From the NCBI GenBank assembly GCA_022414725.1, contig CM039462.1, forward strand, positions 74,771,803 to 74,835,802: a stretch of 64,000 nt of DNA. The letters are read 5' to 3'. Origin of the DNA: Microglena sp. YARC. Lineage: Eukaryota; Chlorophyta; Chlorophyceae; Chlamydomonadales; Chlamydomonadaceae. Of this stretch, positions 22,030-32,530 are shown in pieces. The notes beneath the pieces were generated by a model. That model was given only the letters and a program-made list of their open reading frames with translations. It was not told where the DNA came from and ran no database searches. Position numbers and translations under genes: made by a program. Each line of letters starts with the position of its first letter. Position 1 is the first letter of the stretch.

Positions 22030-23400
22030 AACCCTTTTAATGGATATCTGGGCCAATGTAACTATTGTTGTCCTACTATTTTGTTCATTACTATTTTGTT
22101 TTTTCTGTTGGCCGTAGCTGTCTGAAGCTTATACAGCACTCCAGTTGCTAGTCTCCAGTACCCATGCAGAAATCCATACTTAAGCTCGAGGGGGCAAGAA
22201 AAAAGCTGCCGTACCGCATTCTTCGCTTTGGATAGAGCGTTATATCCTCAAACTTTTAAAAACAAAAGTTTTTTGGGGCCAAAATAAAGTTTTACTAGGA
22301 TGTTAGAGGGGTCCAAAGTTTTTTTTCACACAAAGCGGCCCAAATCGTAACTCCGAGATAAATCACGCCTGGGCAACCTTACGGAAGATGTAAGAGCTAG
22401 GGGTGCTCAAAAGTAATAAGGCTTCTATAGTTTATATTTTCAAACCCCTAGCAATTGATTAAATGTTAAGCATACCACGCCATTATACTTGTCTATGGCT
22501 AATGTTGCTGACCGTTTGGTAGCGGCTCTTGTTGACTGCACATATGTATGCCTCTTCTTTTGCTCGCTACGCGGGGACCACCAACTTTTCTGCCATTTTC
22601 ATTCTTGGCATAAAAGTTTTATCAATCATTTTTTTTTTTTTTATACTTCTGTAAATTTGTTTAAACCCACCCCTTCACGTCCCACAGTCTATTGCTGCTG
22701 AAAGGCGTTTATTCCGAGGCCCAAACATTTTAAAAGCTTGGCCCTGCAGATGTTACAGCACATACCCCCTCCACACACACACACACTTTGTGACAAGTCA
22801 CACACAATGACACCACCAACCAGAAAGTGGTAAGGCACAACTGAGAACACACGAGAGAATAACCTACCCCCACCTATCATGAAAAAAACAGTGGCCAAGA
22901 AAAATTAAACAGCGGTCCTGTATTGTTTCCCAGATTTAAAAGTTGTCTTTTAAACCCTAAAAAACTAACACAACCCCTAGTTTACAGCTCACTCACATTC
23001 ATGCCAGCATCCACCCACCCAAGCTAGATATAGGGCTCTCCTATCCAGACCTGGAAGCTCTTACCCTGGGGTCTAAGTGACTAGGAGATGGAGCAGTTCC
23101 AAGCCCATACAATTGTGGTTTAGTTACTTATGCTCGCGTGGCTGGTTACTTTCTTAGCACCCCTAGAGCATAACTGGAATGCCTCGCGCGAAACGATCTT
23201 TCGACAATGACCCCCATTTTGGGGGGGGTGAGGTAGGTGAGGTAATCGGGTTTAGGAGGGGGGGGGGGGGGGGGGGCCTTTTCAAAAACTTTATTTTTCC
23301 CCTCCTTTTACATGTATGAAACTTCCACAATTCCAACTCCCATCTGAATCGGACACCATATTGAACATGCGGCCCAAAATCTGTCTTTCTGCCCCCCCCC
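22030..23400. other. No gene recognised (presumed e-to-a intron)
   Basis: Unique and low-complexity sequence, including a CA repeat (22775), poly-G (23258-23277) and poly-C (23393-23404). No exon-like segment with matching splice phase is visible. Confidence 0.5.
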
Positions 23401-23569
23401 CCCCTGCTTGAGCTTGCTTAAAAATGTGAATTAAATTTGAATAAATTCAAAGAAAACTTTTTTGTTGTGGAGATGCCTTCTTGATTGTCCGGTTGAGGTG
23501 GGCAGCCTAACCTTTCATCCTACTAATTCCCTTTTAGCCTACCAAGGTACCAATTCAATGCAAGCCACC

Positions 23570-23861
23570 TTCACGCATCCAGGATTGTTTGCGATTTGCT
23601 GGTTTCCAGTTCATAGAGTGTTTCTTATAGTCAGCCCTTCCTGATACACAGACAAACACATATTACGCATCCAGGATTGTTTGCGATTTGCTGGTTTCCA
23701 GTTCATAGAGTGTTTCTTATAGTCAGCCCTTCCTGATGAGCACAGGACAAAACACACATTCCGCATCCAGGATTGTTTGCCATATGCTGGTTTCCAGTTT
23801 GTAGAGTGTTCTTATAATCAGCCCTTCCTGAGACACAGACAAACACACATTCCGCATCCAG
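23570..23861 (+). repeat. 93-bp tandem repeat carrying the exon a acceptor
   Basis: GCATCCAGGATTGTTTGC begins at about 23576, 23669 and 23763 (spacing 93-94 bp), followed by a fourth partial unit whose GCATCCAG is the acceptor of exon a (23862). Each unit therefore contains the same pyrimidine-rich tract (GTCAGCCCTTCCTGA) and a CCAG dinucleotide context. Cassette 3 has two such units (near 31605 and 31696). Confidence 0.8.
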
Positions 23862-24056
23862 GAAAACAGATCATCTCAATTTTCCTGAGAAAGTGTCAGA
23901 GGCCAAGCTGACTGATGCGCTGCTCCTCCAGCTGTTCAATACCACTGACAGGGACAAGGTCAAGGAGATGGTTGAGCAACATGAAGAGGAGAAGGGCAAT
24001 GCAATGAGCGAAGAGTGAAGGCCCTCCTCCACAGGAAGTTGAAAACAATGCCTTGA
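23862..24056 (+). pseudogene. AP2 locus, exon a (cassette 2) with one-base deletion
   Basis: Intact from the acceptor through KTDHLNFPEKVSEAKLTDAL and MVEQHEEEKGNAMSEE, then a stop. At GAGTGAAGG the intact copy at 31704 has GAGTGGAAGG, so one G is missing. A further change (GCCTTGAGTGAG) alters the donor region. Either this cassette is inactive, an upstream donor is used, or the base is a sequencing or assembly error. Confidence 0.75.
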
Positions 24057-24334
24057 GTGAGAGAATGGATGGGTTGTGTGGCGGTGTGGGTGGGTGGGTG
24101 GGTAGGGTGTGGGGGTGGGGTGGGGGTGGGGGGGCTTCTTGTTTTGGCTACTTAAAGCATCTTCTTTAAAAATATAAGTCTTCAGAATATAATGATTTTC
24201 CTACTTTTGCTGCGCATACCATAGTTTACCTCACATAATCTCACATTCATGTTTTTGTATTGCAAGCCTAACGCCCTGACAAGTGAGACGGCGTAGAAGT
24301 TCATTAAATACACTTTGACTGCTATGATTCAATA

Positions 24335-24342
24335 TACATACA

Positions 24343-24380
<38 letters not shown>
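24335..24380. repeat. (TA)n microsatellite
   Basis: AT repeat of about 40 bp. It is followed by GGTTGGAAGACCCCCCCCG, which recurs at about 32227 in the next cassette. Confidence 0.9.
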
Positions 24381-24385
<5 letters not shown>

Positions 24386-24584
24386 GGAGGGTTGGAAGAC
24401 CCCCCCCGGAAGTTGGGAGTGGGCTTGGCTTGGGCAACACTGGCCTGCCAATGATAATGTAATGTAATGTGGTGTATATGCCCCCAACCAAGATGTTTCA
24501 ACCTGTGAAAATGACCTTGAGTTAACTGGCAGCGTTATAGACATGTATGTGTACATCATATCATTATATGTAGGTTCGGAGGGG

Positions 24585-24611
24585 TGTGTTGTGTGTGTGT
24601 GTGTTGTGTGT

Positions 24612-24658
<47 letters not shown>

Positions 24659-24660
24659 CT
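24585..24660 (+). repeat. (GT)n plus G tract
   Basis: A GT repeat is followed by about 32 G residues within the a-to-b intron. The next cassette has only a G tract at the matching place (32434-32448). Confidence 0.95.
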
Positions 24661-25176
24661 TCTTGTTTTGGCTACGCATATGAGCTTATATAACTAGAAG
24701 TCTTGAGAAAAAGTTAATTTGCCACATTTGATGTATGCATACCAGAGCATACCACATAATGTTCGACTTTTGACTGACGCCCTGGCGAAAGTATCATTGA
24801 GATGGCGAGGGGAAGAAGCATCCCCCCAGCCCCACCCCCCAGGCCAACCCGCCCGTTCAGAGGGACTAGGGGCTGGTAATGGATGTGAGTGTCACTCATT
24901 GGCGTCAACTCTCTGCCAGTAGTGCCCCAAGGCTACCACTTGCGAGTACCGCCCAGATACAGAGGGACGGTACTTAGTTTAAGAAAATGTCTGATCCAAG
25001 TGGGCCCCCTAAGGGGGCCCTCTTGCGAGTACCGCCCAAAGCCAATTCCTCTGTCTCAGGGCGGTACTCCAAGTCTAAGGCAGCTAAAAGAAGGGCTGCC
25101 TTTCGCTAGCCTGGAGTACTGCATGGCTGCGGATACGAGTGATTTCACACCTGTGTGGCCACACCCAATTCCACAG

Positions 25177-25368
25177 GTTCTAGACTTGTCCGGCAGGAGA
25201 GCTCAAGTGAATGCTCAGAAACATGGCTACAACTTCTTGAAGTGCACATCAGTCTGTAAGGGTAAAAAGTGTGTGAGGCCGTTTCTGGGCTTTGTCCTAG
25301 TCAGCGCTAAGGAGCAAGCTGAGCTACCGGAGAGTTTCCGGGCTGGTGCTTCCAAGGAGAAAAGACAG
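25177..25368 (+). CDS. AP2 locus, exon b (cassette 2)
   Basis: A 64-codon exon from TCCACAG to GTAACA, in phase 0 at both ends. It begins VLDLSGRRAQVNAQKHGYN and ends AELPESFRAGASKEKRQ, matching exon b at 18320 at both ends. The middle (KCTSVCKGKKCVRPFLGF) differs in length and sequence, so the first AP2 strand is altered. The donor and the last 22 nt of the exon are duplicated downstream (see 25369-25525). Confidence 0.65.
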
Positions 25369-25525
25369 GTAACATGATGCATGATGGTAATCTCTGGTGC
25401 ATGATGGTAATCTCTGGTGCATGATGGTAATCTCTGGTGCATGATGGTAATCTCTGGTGCATGATGGTAATCTCTGGTGCATGATGGTAATCTCTGGTGC
25501 TTCCAAGGAGAAAAGACAGGTAACA
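25369..25525 (+). repeat. 20-bp tandem repeat with duplicated splice donor
   Basis: Six tandem copies of CATGATGGTAATCTCTGGTG follow the exon b donor. After them GGTGCTTCCAAGGAGAAAAG and ACAGGTAACATGATG reappear, an exact copy of the exon b end and its donor. Use of the second donor (exon end 25519) would add 151 nt, shift the frame and meet a stop at once. Confidence 0.85.
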
Positions 25526-25929
25526 TGATGCATGCTGGTAATCTGTGGTGTTAAGACTGGATAGGATGATGGCAAATCTGATAGCTTGATGCTGCTGATT
25601 ACTACTAAGTGCGATACTGTTGAGTGTTCCGACTTGTATATTTGTGTATACCGGTAAATATAATTTGATGCATGATGTGCTTTACTGATTAATTTACTGG
25701 TGCAGTGCCCATGTGGCTGTTGGCCAGACTTGTTTTGGGGTGTGTTAGTTATATAACAGGTTACACACTTGTCCCCTCCACCCCCCCGTCAACACTCATA
25801 CTTATTTGTGTATAAATATATGTATTTGATACATGATGGGATGTATGATTACATTACTAGTGCAGTGCACGTGTGGCCGGTGGCCAAACTTGTTTTGGGG
25901 TGGGTAAGTTACAGAGCACGTAACACCTT

Positions 25930-26130
25930 TGCCCCCCACCCCCCCACCCACACACACCACCCCCTTCCACGCACACACACACACACCACTGCACCCGGCC
26001 CCATCCCCTCCCTCGACACACATACAATCAGAACAAATTCCTGCTGCAACTGAACATTTCTTACGGATCTACCCCTCCCTACTGTCCTCCCCCCTCTCCC
26101 CCCTCCCTCCCATCACTCCATCCCCCCCCC

Positions 26131-26169
<39 letters not shown>

Positions 26170-26315
26170 CACTCCACCTGGCCCCATCCCCTCCCTCGAC
26201 ACACATACAATCAGAACAAATTCCTGCTGCCTGCAACTGAACATTTCTTACGGATCTCCCCCTCCCTACTGTCCTCCCCCCTCTCCCCCCCTCCCTCCAT
26301 CACTCCATCCCCCCC

Positions 26316-26357
<42 letters not shown>

Positions 26358-26600
26358 ACCCCCTTCCACGCACACACACACACACGCCACTCCACCTGGC
26401 CCCATCCCCTCCCTCGACACACATACAATCAGAACAAATTCCTGCTGCAACTGAACATTTCTTACTGATCTCCCCCTCCCTACTGTCCTCCCCCTCTCCC
26501 CCCCTCCCTCCCATCACTCCATCCCCCCCCCCCCCCCCACACACACACACACACACACACACACCGCACCCCCCATCCCTTTCCCCCACTCCCTCGCACC
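25930..26600. repeat. Tandem block of CA repeats, C runs and a unique spacer
   Basis: Three copies of CGACACACATACAATCAGAA, then CTGCTGCAACTGAACATTTC, then pyrimidine tract, C run and (CA)n, roughly 200-220 bp apart (about 26015, 26197, 26417). It lies in the b-to-c intron. The pyrimidine-rich sequence continues to about 26790. Confidence 0.85.
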
Positions 26601-27548
26601 CCAACCCCTCCTCCCCACTCCCCCATGCACCCACAAACACACAGATATAACCCTACTTATCCATCCTCCCCCCCACTCCTTATCATCCTCCCCCATCCCT
26701 CCCCTACCCCAGCTTCCCTCCCCCCTCCCCTCCTCCCTCCCATCCACCCCCTCTCCCTCTCCCTCCCATCCTTTCCCTTCCTCCCTCCCTCACCTCCGAA
26801 CCCACAAACACACACGCACCACACTACTTCTCCCTACCTCTTCCCCGCCACTTCAGCTGTGGGGTTTGCTCATGCCTGAATATGAACGTGAAAAATAGCA
26901 ACCACAACTCGCGGCCGTTTGCACATATTTCCGCCCAGCTAGCTGAGAACCCCGGACTTTTGCAATCACTAAGCTACTTATGGGCAGCTATCAAATTGTT
27001 CATTGCACGCAGTTACCCAGTCGGGTGTGCAAGCAGTTGATTTGACCAGCAGGGGCCTTCATTCAGCCACTTTTGTCAGTCTCTCGCTATAGCATTGCGC
27101 TCAGTGATAGGATTATTGGTAAAAAGAAAAGAGCACGAGACCTTAAGAGCATTGCAAGGGGGAGAGGGCACAGCCAGACTGAACGGCCATGGAAGTTTCA
27201 AAAATGTAAAACAATTTGCGATTACACCACCAACTACGAAATCAACCACAGCAAAGGCAATGCCATGGCAGGGCGAGATGGCAATTGAAGAGCGTATGCC
27301 AGATACTGATTAAGGAAACGTTTGTAGGCGGATAAATGCAAGTGATTTTTCTAATTTACAGCCGGCCTGTCGGATGTGACGGTTCGGAGTGACACGACGA
27401 CCAAGATGCTTTGAATCATATAGATATATGAGATTGTGAGGACAGTTGTCCCCAGGGATATTCACCCAAAGTGCCTCATACTTAGTCAATTCTATTTCTA
27501 CCCAATCTGCATGATTATTTGATCATTTTTGCAATTTCTGTCGCGCAG

Positions 27549-27604
27549 ACAATCGCCACAAATAACTTTGAGACTGCTGAGGAAGCTGCCAAGGCGGTGG
27601 ACAG
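27549..27604 (+). CDS. AP2 locus, exon c (cassette 2)
   Basis: A 56-nt exon from CGCGCAG to GTGGGT, encoding TIATNNFETAEEAAKAVDR. Only one residue differs from the copy at 19871, while several changes are silent (AACTTC to AACTTT, GCCGCC to GCTGCC), as expected under protein-level selection. The upstream intron also aligns with cassette 1 (GAGTGACACG and TGTGAGGACAG). Confidence 0.8.
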
Positions 27605-27651
27605 GTGGGTGCCTGCAATGCTCTTCTTTCCTGCTACAGCTCAATGGGTGT

Positions 27652-27655
27652 GAGT

Positions 27656-27686
<31 letters not shown>

Positions 27687-27697
27687 GGGGGGGGGGT
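27652..27697 (+). repeat. (GT)n plus G tract
   Basis: Equivalent to the longer tract at 20079-20158 in cassette 1, but with only about 28 G residues. It sits at the same place in the c-to-d intron. Confidence 0.95.
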
Positions 27698-27868
27698 CTG
27701 CCTAGAAGCTGCTTCATGTAGCCCAAAATAAAAATAGCTGTGCTGGCTCGTTTGTTGACATGCAATGCTGTGTGTCCCCCCCTCCCCCCTCCCCTTCCAG
27801 CGCCTTCCACCCCCTTCCCCTCCTGCCACCACTCCCAACCACCACCCTGACTCCCTTGTCCCTGCTAG

Positions 27869-28018
27869 GGTGTCGTACAAGCTCGGGCGACTCAGCTCCA
27901 TCAACTTCCCTCTGTCAGAGGAGGAGAGGGCAGAGCTGGACAGCATCAGCATGGAGGAGCTCATTGCAAGCTTCAGGCAGGCTGGCCACAATAACAGGCG
28001 GGGAACTAGTGTTTACAG
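27869..28018 (+). CDS. AP2 locus, exon d (cassette 2)
   Basis: A 150-nt exon from CCTGCTAG to GTATGG. It encodes VSYKLGRLSSINFPLSEEE, then ELDSISMEELIASFRQAG and GTSVYR. It has the same phases and length as the exon at 20329. It closes the first AP2 fold and opens the second. Confidence 0.8.
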
Positions 28019-28214
28019 GTATGGAGGTGTTGTATGTGGTGGATAGGTTGGATGGAGCATATGGGGGAGTGTTGGGTGGATACCAAACTGTGTACACCCT
28101 ACACCTTACACCCTTGACCAGAGCACGATGATTGCAGCCTTCAAAACAATCCAGTGACCAGAATCAGTGTGTTTCAGGATTCTGTGAAGATGGATTGAGT
28201 TGTGGATCCCTCGA

Positions 28215-28484
28215 AGTTTGTTGAGGTGTTGTCATTTCAACCACATTTCAACCGCATTTCAACAATATGTTGTCATTTCAACCACATTCCAACCGCATTT
28301 CAACCATGTGTTGTCATTTCAACCACATTCCAACTGCAATTTCATTTCAACCACATGTCAACCGCATTTTAGCCACGTGTTGTCATTTCAACCACCTGTC
28401 AACCGCATTTCAGCCACATGTTGTCATTTCAACCACATTTCAACCGCATTTCAGCCACATGTTGTCATTTCAACCACACTGTAG
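28215..28484 (+). repeat. TTGTCATTTCAACCACA repeat at the exon e acceptor
   Basis: About nine short units of TTGTCATTTCAACCACATT, TCAACCGCATTTCA and GCCACATG run up to the acceptor CACTGTAG of exon e. Cassette 1 has a single copy (GTTGACATTTTAACCACACT) at the same place. The repeat is an expansion of the pyrimidine tract and probable branch-site region. Confidence 0.85.
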
Positions 28485-28619
28485 GGGTGTTTGCTGGATC
28501 AAAGCTTGTGAGAGATGGGAAGTTCAGATTGGGCGCCTCAATGAACGAACATTTATTGGCCGCTACGCTGATGAAGTAGAGGCCGCCCTAGCATATGATG
28601 CCGCCGCCATTGCTCTGGG
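28485..28619 (+). CDS. AP2 locus, exon e (cassette 2), AP2 DNA-binding core
   Basis: A 135-nt exon from CACTGTAG to GTAAGT, phase 2 in and out. It encodes GVCWIKACERWEVQIGRLNE and TFIGRYADEVEAALAYDAAA. It is two residues shorter than the exon at 20708, with the loss in the turn between strands (LNERASTF against LNERTF); loop length is variable in AP2 folds. It joins in frame to the intact exon a at 31704. Confidence 0.85.
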
Positions 28620-28740
28620 GTAAGTACCTCCCCCCTTTCCTCTTCATGCTCCAAATCACAAAAGGCAAAGGACCATGTAGGGATTCTTTAAACGGCTAGA
28701 AGCTGGTCAGATCACCGCTTCCAACAACCAGGTTGACCGT

Positions 28741-28840
28741 GTGTGCCTCAATGAACAAAATCCAACATGCATCTGCCCCTACACTGATGAAGTAGAGGCC
28801 TCCCTAGCATACATGCTGCTGCCGCCATCGCTCCCCCTTC
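28741..28840 (+). pseudogene. Decayed extra copy of AP2 exon e
   Basis: Contains CTCAATGAACAAAATCCAAC, TGATGAAGTAGAGGCCTCCC and GCATACATGCTGCTGCCGCC, the same damaged form as at 20985. It is followed by a (CT)n tract to about 28960 and then TTGCTCTGGGGTGACTCC, the exon end without a functional donor. Confidence 0.7.
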
Positions 28841-28856
28841 CCTCCACCCTCCCTTC

Positions 28857-28868
28857 TTTCTCTCTCTC

Positions 28869-28940
<72 letters not shown>

Positions 28941-28960
28941 TCCCTCTCTCTCTCTCCCTC
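28857..28960 (+). repeat. (CT)n microsatellite
   Basis: About 100 bp of CT repeats splitting the exon e relic, as in the other cassettes. Confidence 0.95.
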
Positions 28961-29579
28961 TCTCCATTTCTCTCCTCTTTATCCCCCATTGCTCTGGGGT
29001 GACTCCCTCCCCCAATCCTCCCCCCCTCTCCACCCTCATTGTCCTTCAGTGAAGCCCCCACCACCTTGTAGTGTACTAGATTCAAACACACAAGAGGACA
29101 TTAATTATAACTGCTACCGCGAAAGACAGAGAGTAGCCTTAAGGCTGAAGCCATGTAAAAATACTTTCAAAACCCGAGGGGGGGGGGGGGGGGCAAGAAT
29201 AAAGGTCTCATACCGCATCAAGGGAGGTTGTTGGTTTCACTCTATACCCCCATTCACCCACGTTGAGGCCTCATACCTCGACACCCAGGCATTTATACAT
29301 AGTAAAATAGGGGTCCATTAACATCCGCTCATCAAGACTTTTCCAACCATGCAACCAAAATATAACAATATCAAGTTGGGGTTGGGACAGAATAGGTGTA
29401 ACTAACCCTTTATGAGTGTGTGTGTGTGTGGTTGGGTGGGGGGGTCAGGGGCTTGGCAGGAAGAGGTCAGTGGGGTGTGTGTGTGAGAGTGTGTTGGGGG
29501 GGGGGGGGAGGGGGGGGGGGGGGGACATACAAATAGGTGTAACTAACCCTTTAAAACTGTATATCCGGGGCCAATGTAA

Positions 29580-30865
29580 CTATTATTTCCAAGGGGGGGC
29601 AACTTAAAACCAAAATGACCCCTTCATAAAACCTTGTAGATATCATTGAGAGGATGAATAATCCGGTCTTATTTCTTAATTTGGCCGAGTACAAAAAAGT
29701 GCCGGTCCTCCAAAGTTTGGGGCCGCGGGGTGGGGGGGGTAAGGAAAAATCTGACATTTTCAAAAAGAATTGTACTTTTCAGCAGCCTTTCCAGGGGGCC
29801 CTTAGGAAGTTTTTTCATATACCTATGTCGGAAGTTTTTGTAATCTGCCTTACCCCCCCCCCCCCCCCCCCAAAGGCCCATATCTCCTCCAGAAATTAGA
29901 ATTTGGGGGGTCAAAGTAGGGTCTACAGTGATCTCCTTGACGAGCTCTATCCATTTATGGTCTTACATTTGGATTTGATCAAAGTTTGACAATATTGTCA
30001 AGCACACCCTTTCCTGATCCTGATCCTGAGCTGAGCTACCTAGTGTTGGTGTTTGAGAATTTGAAGGGGGTGTTAAGCCTAAGTCGCATGCCTAAGTACC
30101 CTCCTTATACCCAAGAAGTTTGTGGAGGAAAGATTGAGTTTCTGGTTTGACCCAACCTTCACACTTGGTGTACTTAGAACCTGTGGAGGTCACTACTCAA
30201 GCACTACCACGACACTTCTTCTCATTCTCGAAAAAAAGCGCAGAGTCGGAATGCTCTCGTCGAACGAATTTCAAGGGTATGCTTAACTTCGTCAGATTCC
30301 GTCTGGTGAGTAAGTTACGAAGATATTTCCGAAACCAGCTCGACCCCTGTACGAGGATCTGCCAACCTGGCAGGTGCCTCGACTTGGATCTAGAGGATCA
30401 CGCCTCCATATTTACTCGCTGTCGGAAATAAGGGTGGATTCGGAAAGATCTCGCCGAGCTTGTGTCATAGGTCTGCTTAATTATATCAGAGACCGAGTAC
30501 TGAGGAAGTTTTGGCCTCTAACAGTTTTCACAAGAGGAAATTTCTGCAAGCCGTCGGACCCCCCCCCCCCCCCCCCCCTATTTTTGAGGGGGTCGATATC
30601 TACCCCACCCCGACACTTTTTTCGACTTTTTTCGATGGTTCCGGGGCTTACGATCCCTTCCGGCCCCGATTCCGACATGCGGTACATGAGCAACTTCCTG
30701 AGGGCCCCCCGCCTTTCAGGCACTTTTTTTACAGCCCTCAGAATGACATGGGAGTGGAACTGGGGTGTTCCCCTACTAAGTACCAATCCATTTATGCTAT
30801 TGGGGTAGGGATCCACCCCATATTATGCCCAGGGCAGAGGGGGGGGGGGGGGGGGGGGGGTCTAG

Positions 30866-30905
<40 letters not shown>

Positions 30906-31350
30906 CGTTTTTTTCGTTCCAATAGTGCCTTGTGCTATTTGATGTTATTTGATGGACCCACAATCCAAGGGCACTACCTGCGACAAGTGCTTTGCGGCAA
31001 CCACGGAAACTTAGAGCGCCATCAGAATTCCCTAAACCCTGATTCCCTAAACCCTACCCCCCCCCCCCCCCCCCAAGCCCCACCAAACTATGTAACATTG
31101 GTGATGATGATTTTCTATGCTTCAAACATTCCTTATGGTCTCGAGACCAACCTCAATGGATAGGCCTTTGAAAACACTGTACAATAAGCCTAATTAGACA
31201 CCATAACACTAAGTGGTGGGTGAGATAGTGGCTGTACAGTGGGTTCCGGAGCCGGGAGGGGGGGGGGGGGTTTGCAGAAGGGTGCCTCAGCACTTTTTCG
31301 TGATGGGGTCTAGCACTTTTTTTTTGCCCCCCCCCTGATTATTTCCTACT
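29580..31350 (+). repeat. Long dispersed repeat, direct copy
   Basis: At least four blocks here recur in inverted orientation at 54540-55560: the GGGGGGGCAACTT end near 29595, CCAAAGTTTGGGGCCGCGGG (29712), a block with GAATGACATGGGAGTGGAAC and CCCAGGGCAGAGGGG (30741-30840), and a block with TCTCGAGACCAACCTCAATG (31139) and ACACCATAACACTAAGTG (31199). Poly-G/C runs mark the block joints in both copies. No transposase or reverse transcriptase is recognisable, so its class is unknown. Confidence 0.65.
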
Positions 31351-31703
31351 ATTTTGGTTCCTCTATTTCATTTTTTCTGTTGGCTGTTGCTAGTCTCCAG
31401 CACTCCAGTGCTAGTCTCCAGTACCCATGCAGAAATCCATACTTCAGCCTGCTTCAAATTAAAATTAAATTCAAAGAAATTCAAAGAAACCTTTATTGTG
31501 TGGAGATACCTCGATTGTTCTTTTGAGGTGAGCAACAGAACCTTTCATCCTATCATTTCCTTTTAAGCCTACCAAGGTACCAATTCAATGCAAGCCACCT
31601 TCACGCATCCAGGATTGTTTGCGCTTTGCTGGTTTCCAGTTCGTAGAGTGTTCGTATAGTCAGCCCTTCCTGATACACAGACAAACACATATTACGCATC
31701 CAG

Positions 31704-31899
31704 GAAAATAGATCATCTCAATTTTCCTGAGAAACTGTCGGAGGCCAAGCTCACTGATGCGCTGCTCCTCAAGCTGTTCAAGACCACTGACAGGGAAAAG
31801 GTCGTGGAGATGGTTGAGCAACATCAAAAGGAGAAGGGCAATGCAATGAGCGAAGAGTGGAAGGCCCTCCTCAACAGGAAGTTGAATACAATGCCTGAG
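31704..31899 (+). CDS. AP2 locus, exon a (cassette 3), intact
   Basis: A 196-nt exon from GCATCCAG to GTGGGA. Its first nucleotide completes the Gly codon left by exon e, then KIDHLNFPEKLSEAK ends the second AP2 fold. A charged, probably helical segment follows (LFKTTDREKVVEMVEQHQKE), then MSEEWKALLNRKLNTMPE. It is the only undamaged exon a in the window. Exit phase 0 fits both exon b and the terminal exon at 34380. Confidence 0.8.
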
Positions 31900-32433
31900 G
31901 TGGGAGAATTGATGGGGTAATGGCTTGGATTGGGTTTGGGTTGTGTGTGTGGGGGGGGTGGGGGTGGGGGTGGGGGGGGGGGGCGCTTCCTGTTTTGGCT
32001 ACTTAAAGCATCTTCTATAAATGTAAGTCTTCAGAATAAAAGTAATTCCCATTTCCGCTATGCATACCAGAGTATACCTCACATCATGTTTTTGTATTGA
32101 GCCTAACGCCCTAGCAAAAGTACAAGTGAGACGGCGTGAGAGTGTAATAATAAAAAAATGAATAAATAAACTTCGACTGTTATGATTCGTATACCTATAT
32201 TTAAACTTGGTTGATTATGTGAGGAGGGTTGGAAGACCCCCCCGGAAGTTGGGGAGTGGGCTTGTATTGAGCCAACACTGGCCTGCCAATGACAATGTGA
32301 TGTGATGTATATGCCCCCCACCAACATGTCTCAACTTGTGAAAAAGAACCTGAGTTAATTGGCAGCGTTATGGATATGTATATGTATATCATATCATATA
32401 TATAGGGTCCGGAGGGTTGGGGGGTTGGGGGGG

Positions 32434-32530
32434 GGGGGGGGGGGGGGGAGTTGAGCGCTAATAGCGCTAGATAGTGCTTGAAGCGATTCCGTAATATTAG
32501 GGCTAGTTAGAGGTGAAGAGAAGAAAAATA
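32434..32530. repeat. G tract and inverted copy of the 17.47-17.56 kb segment
   Basis: After a G run, the segment with GCGCTAATAGCGCTAGATAG and CTAGTTAGAGGTGAAGAGAA is a diverged inverse of 17475-17560 (TTCTCTTCACCTCTAGTTAG and AGCTCCAGTAGCGCTATTAG), suggesting a small dispersed element. Confidence 0.6.

Noticed and set aside
30147..30942. Overlapping open frames of 94-144 residues
   Set aside because: They lie in a dispersed repeat with poly-C/G runs, contain (CT)n-derived Ser-Leu stretches and show no recognised domain.
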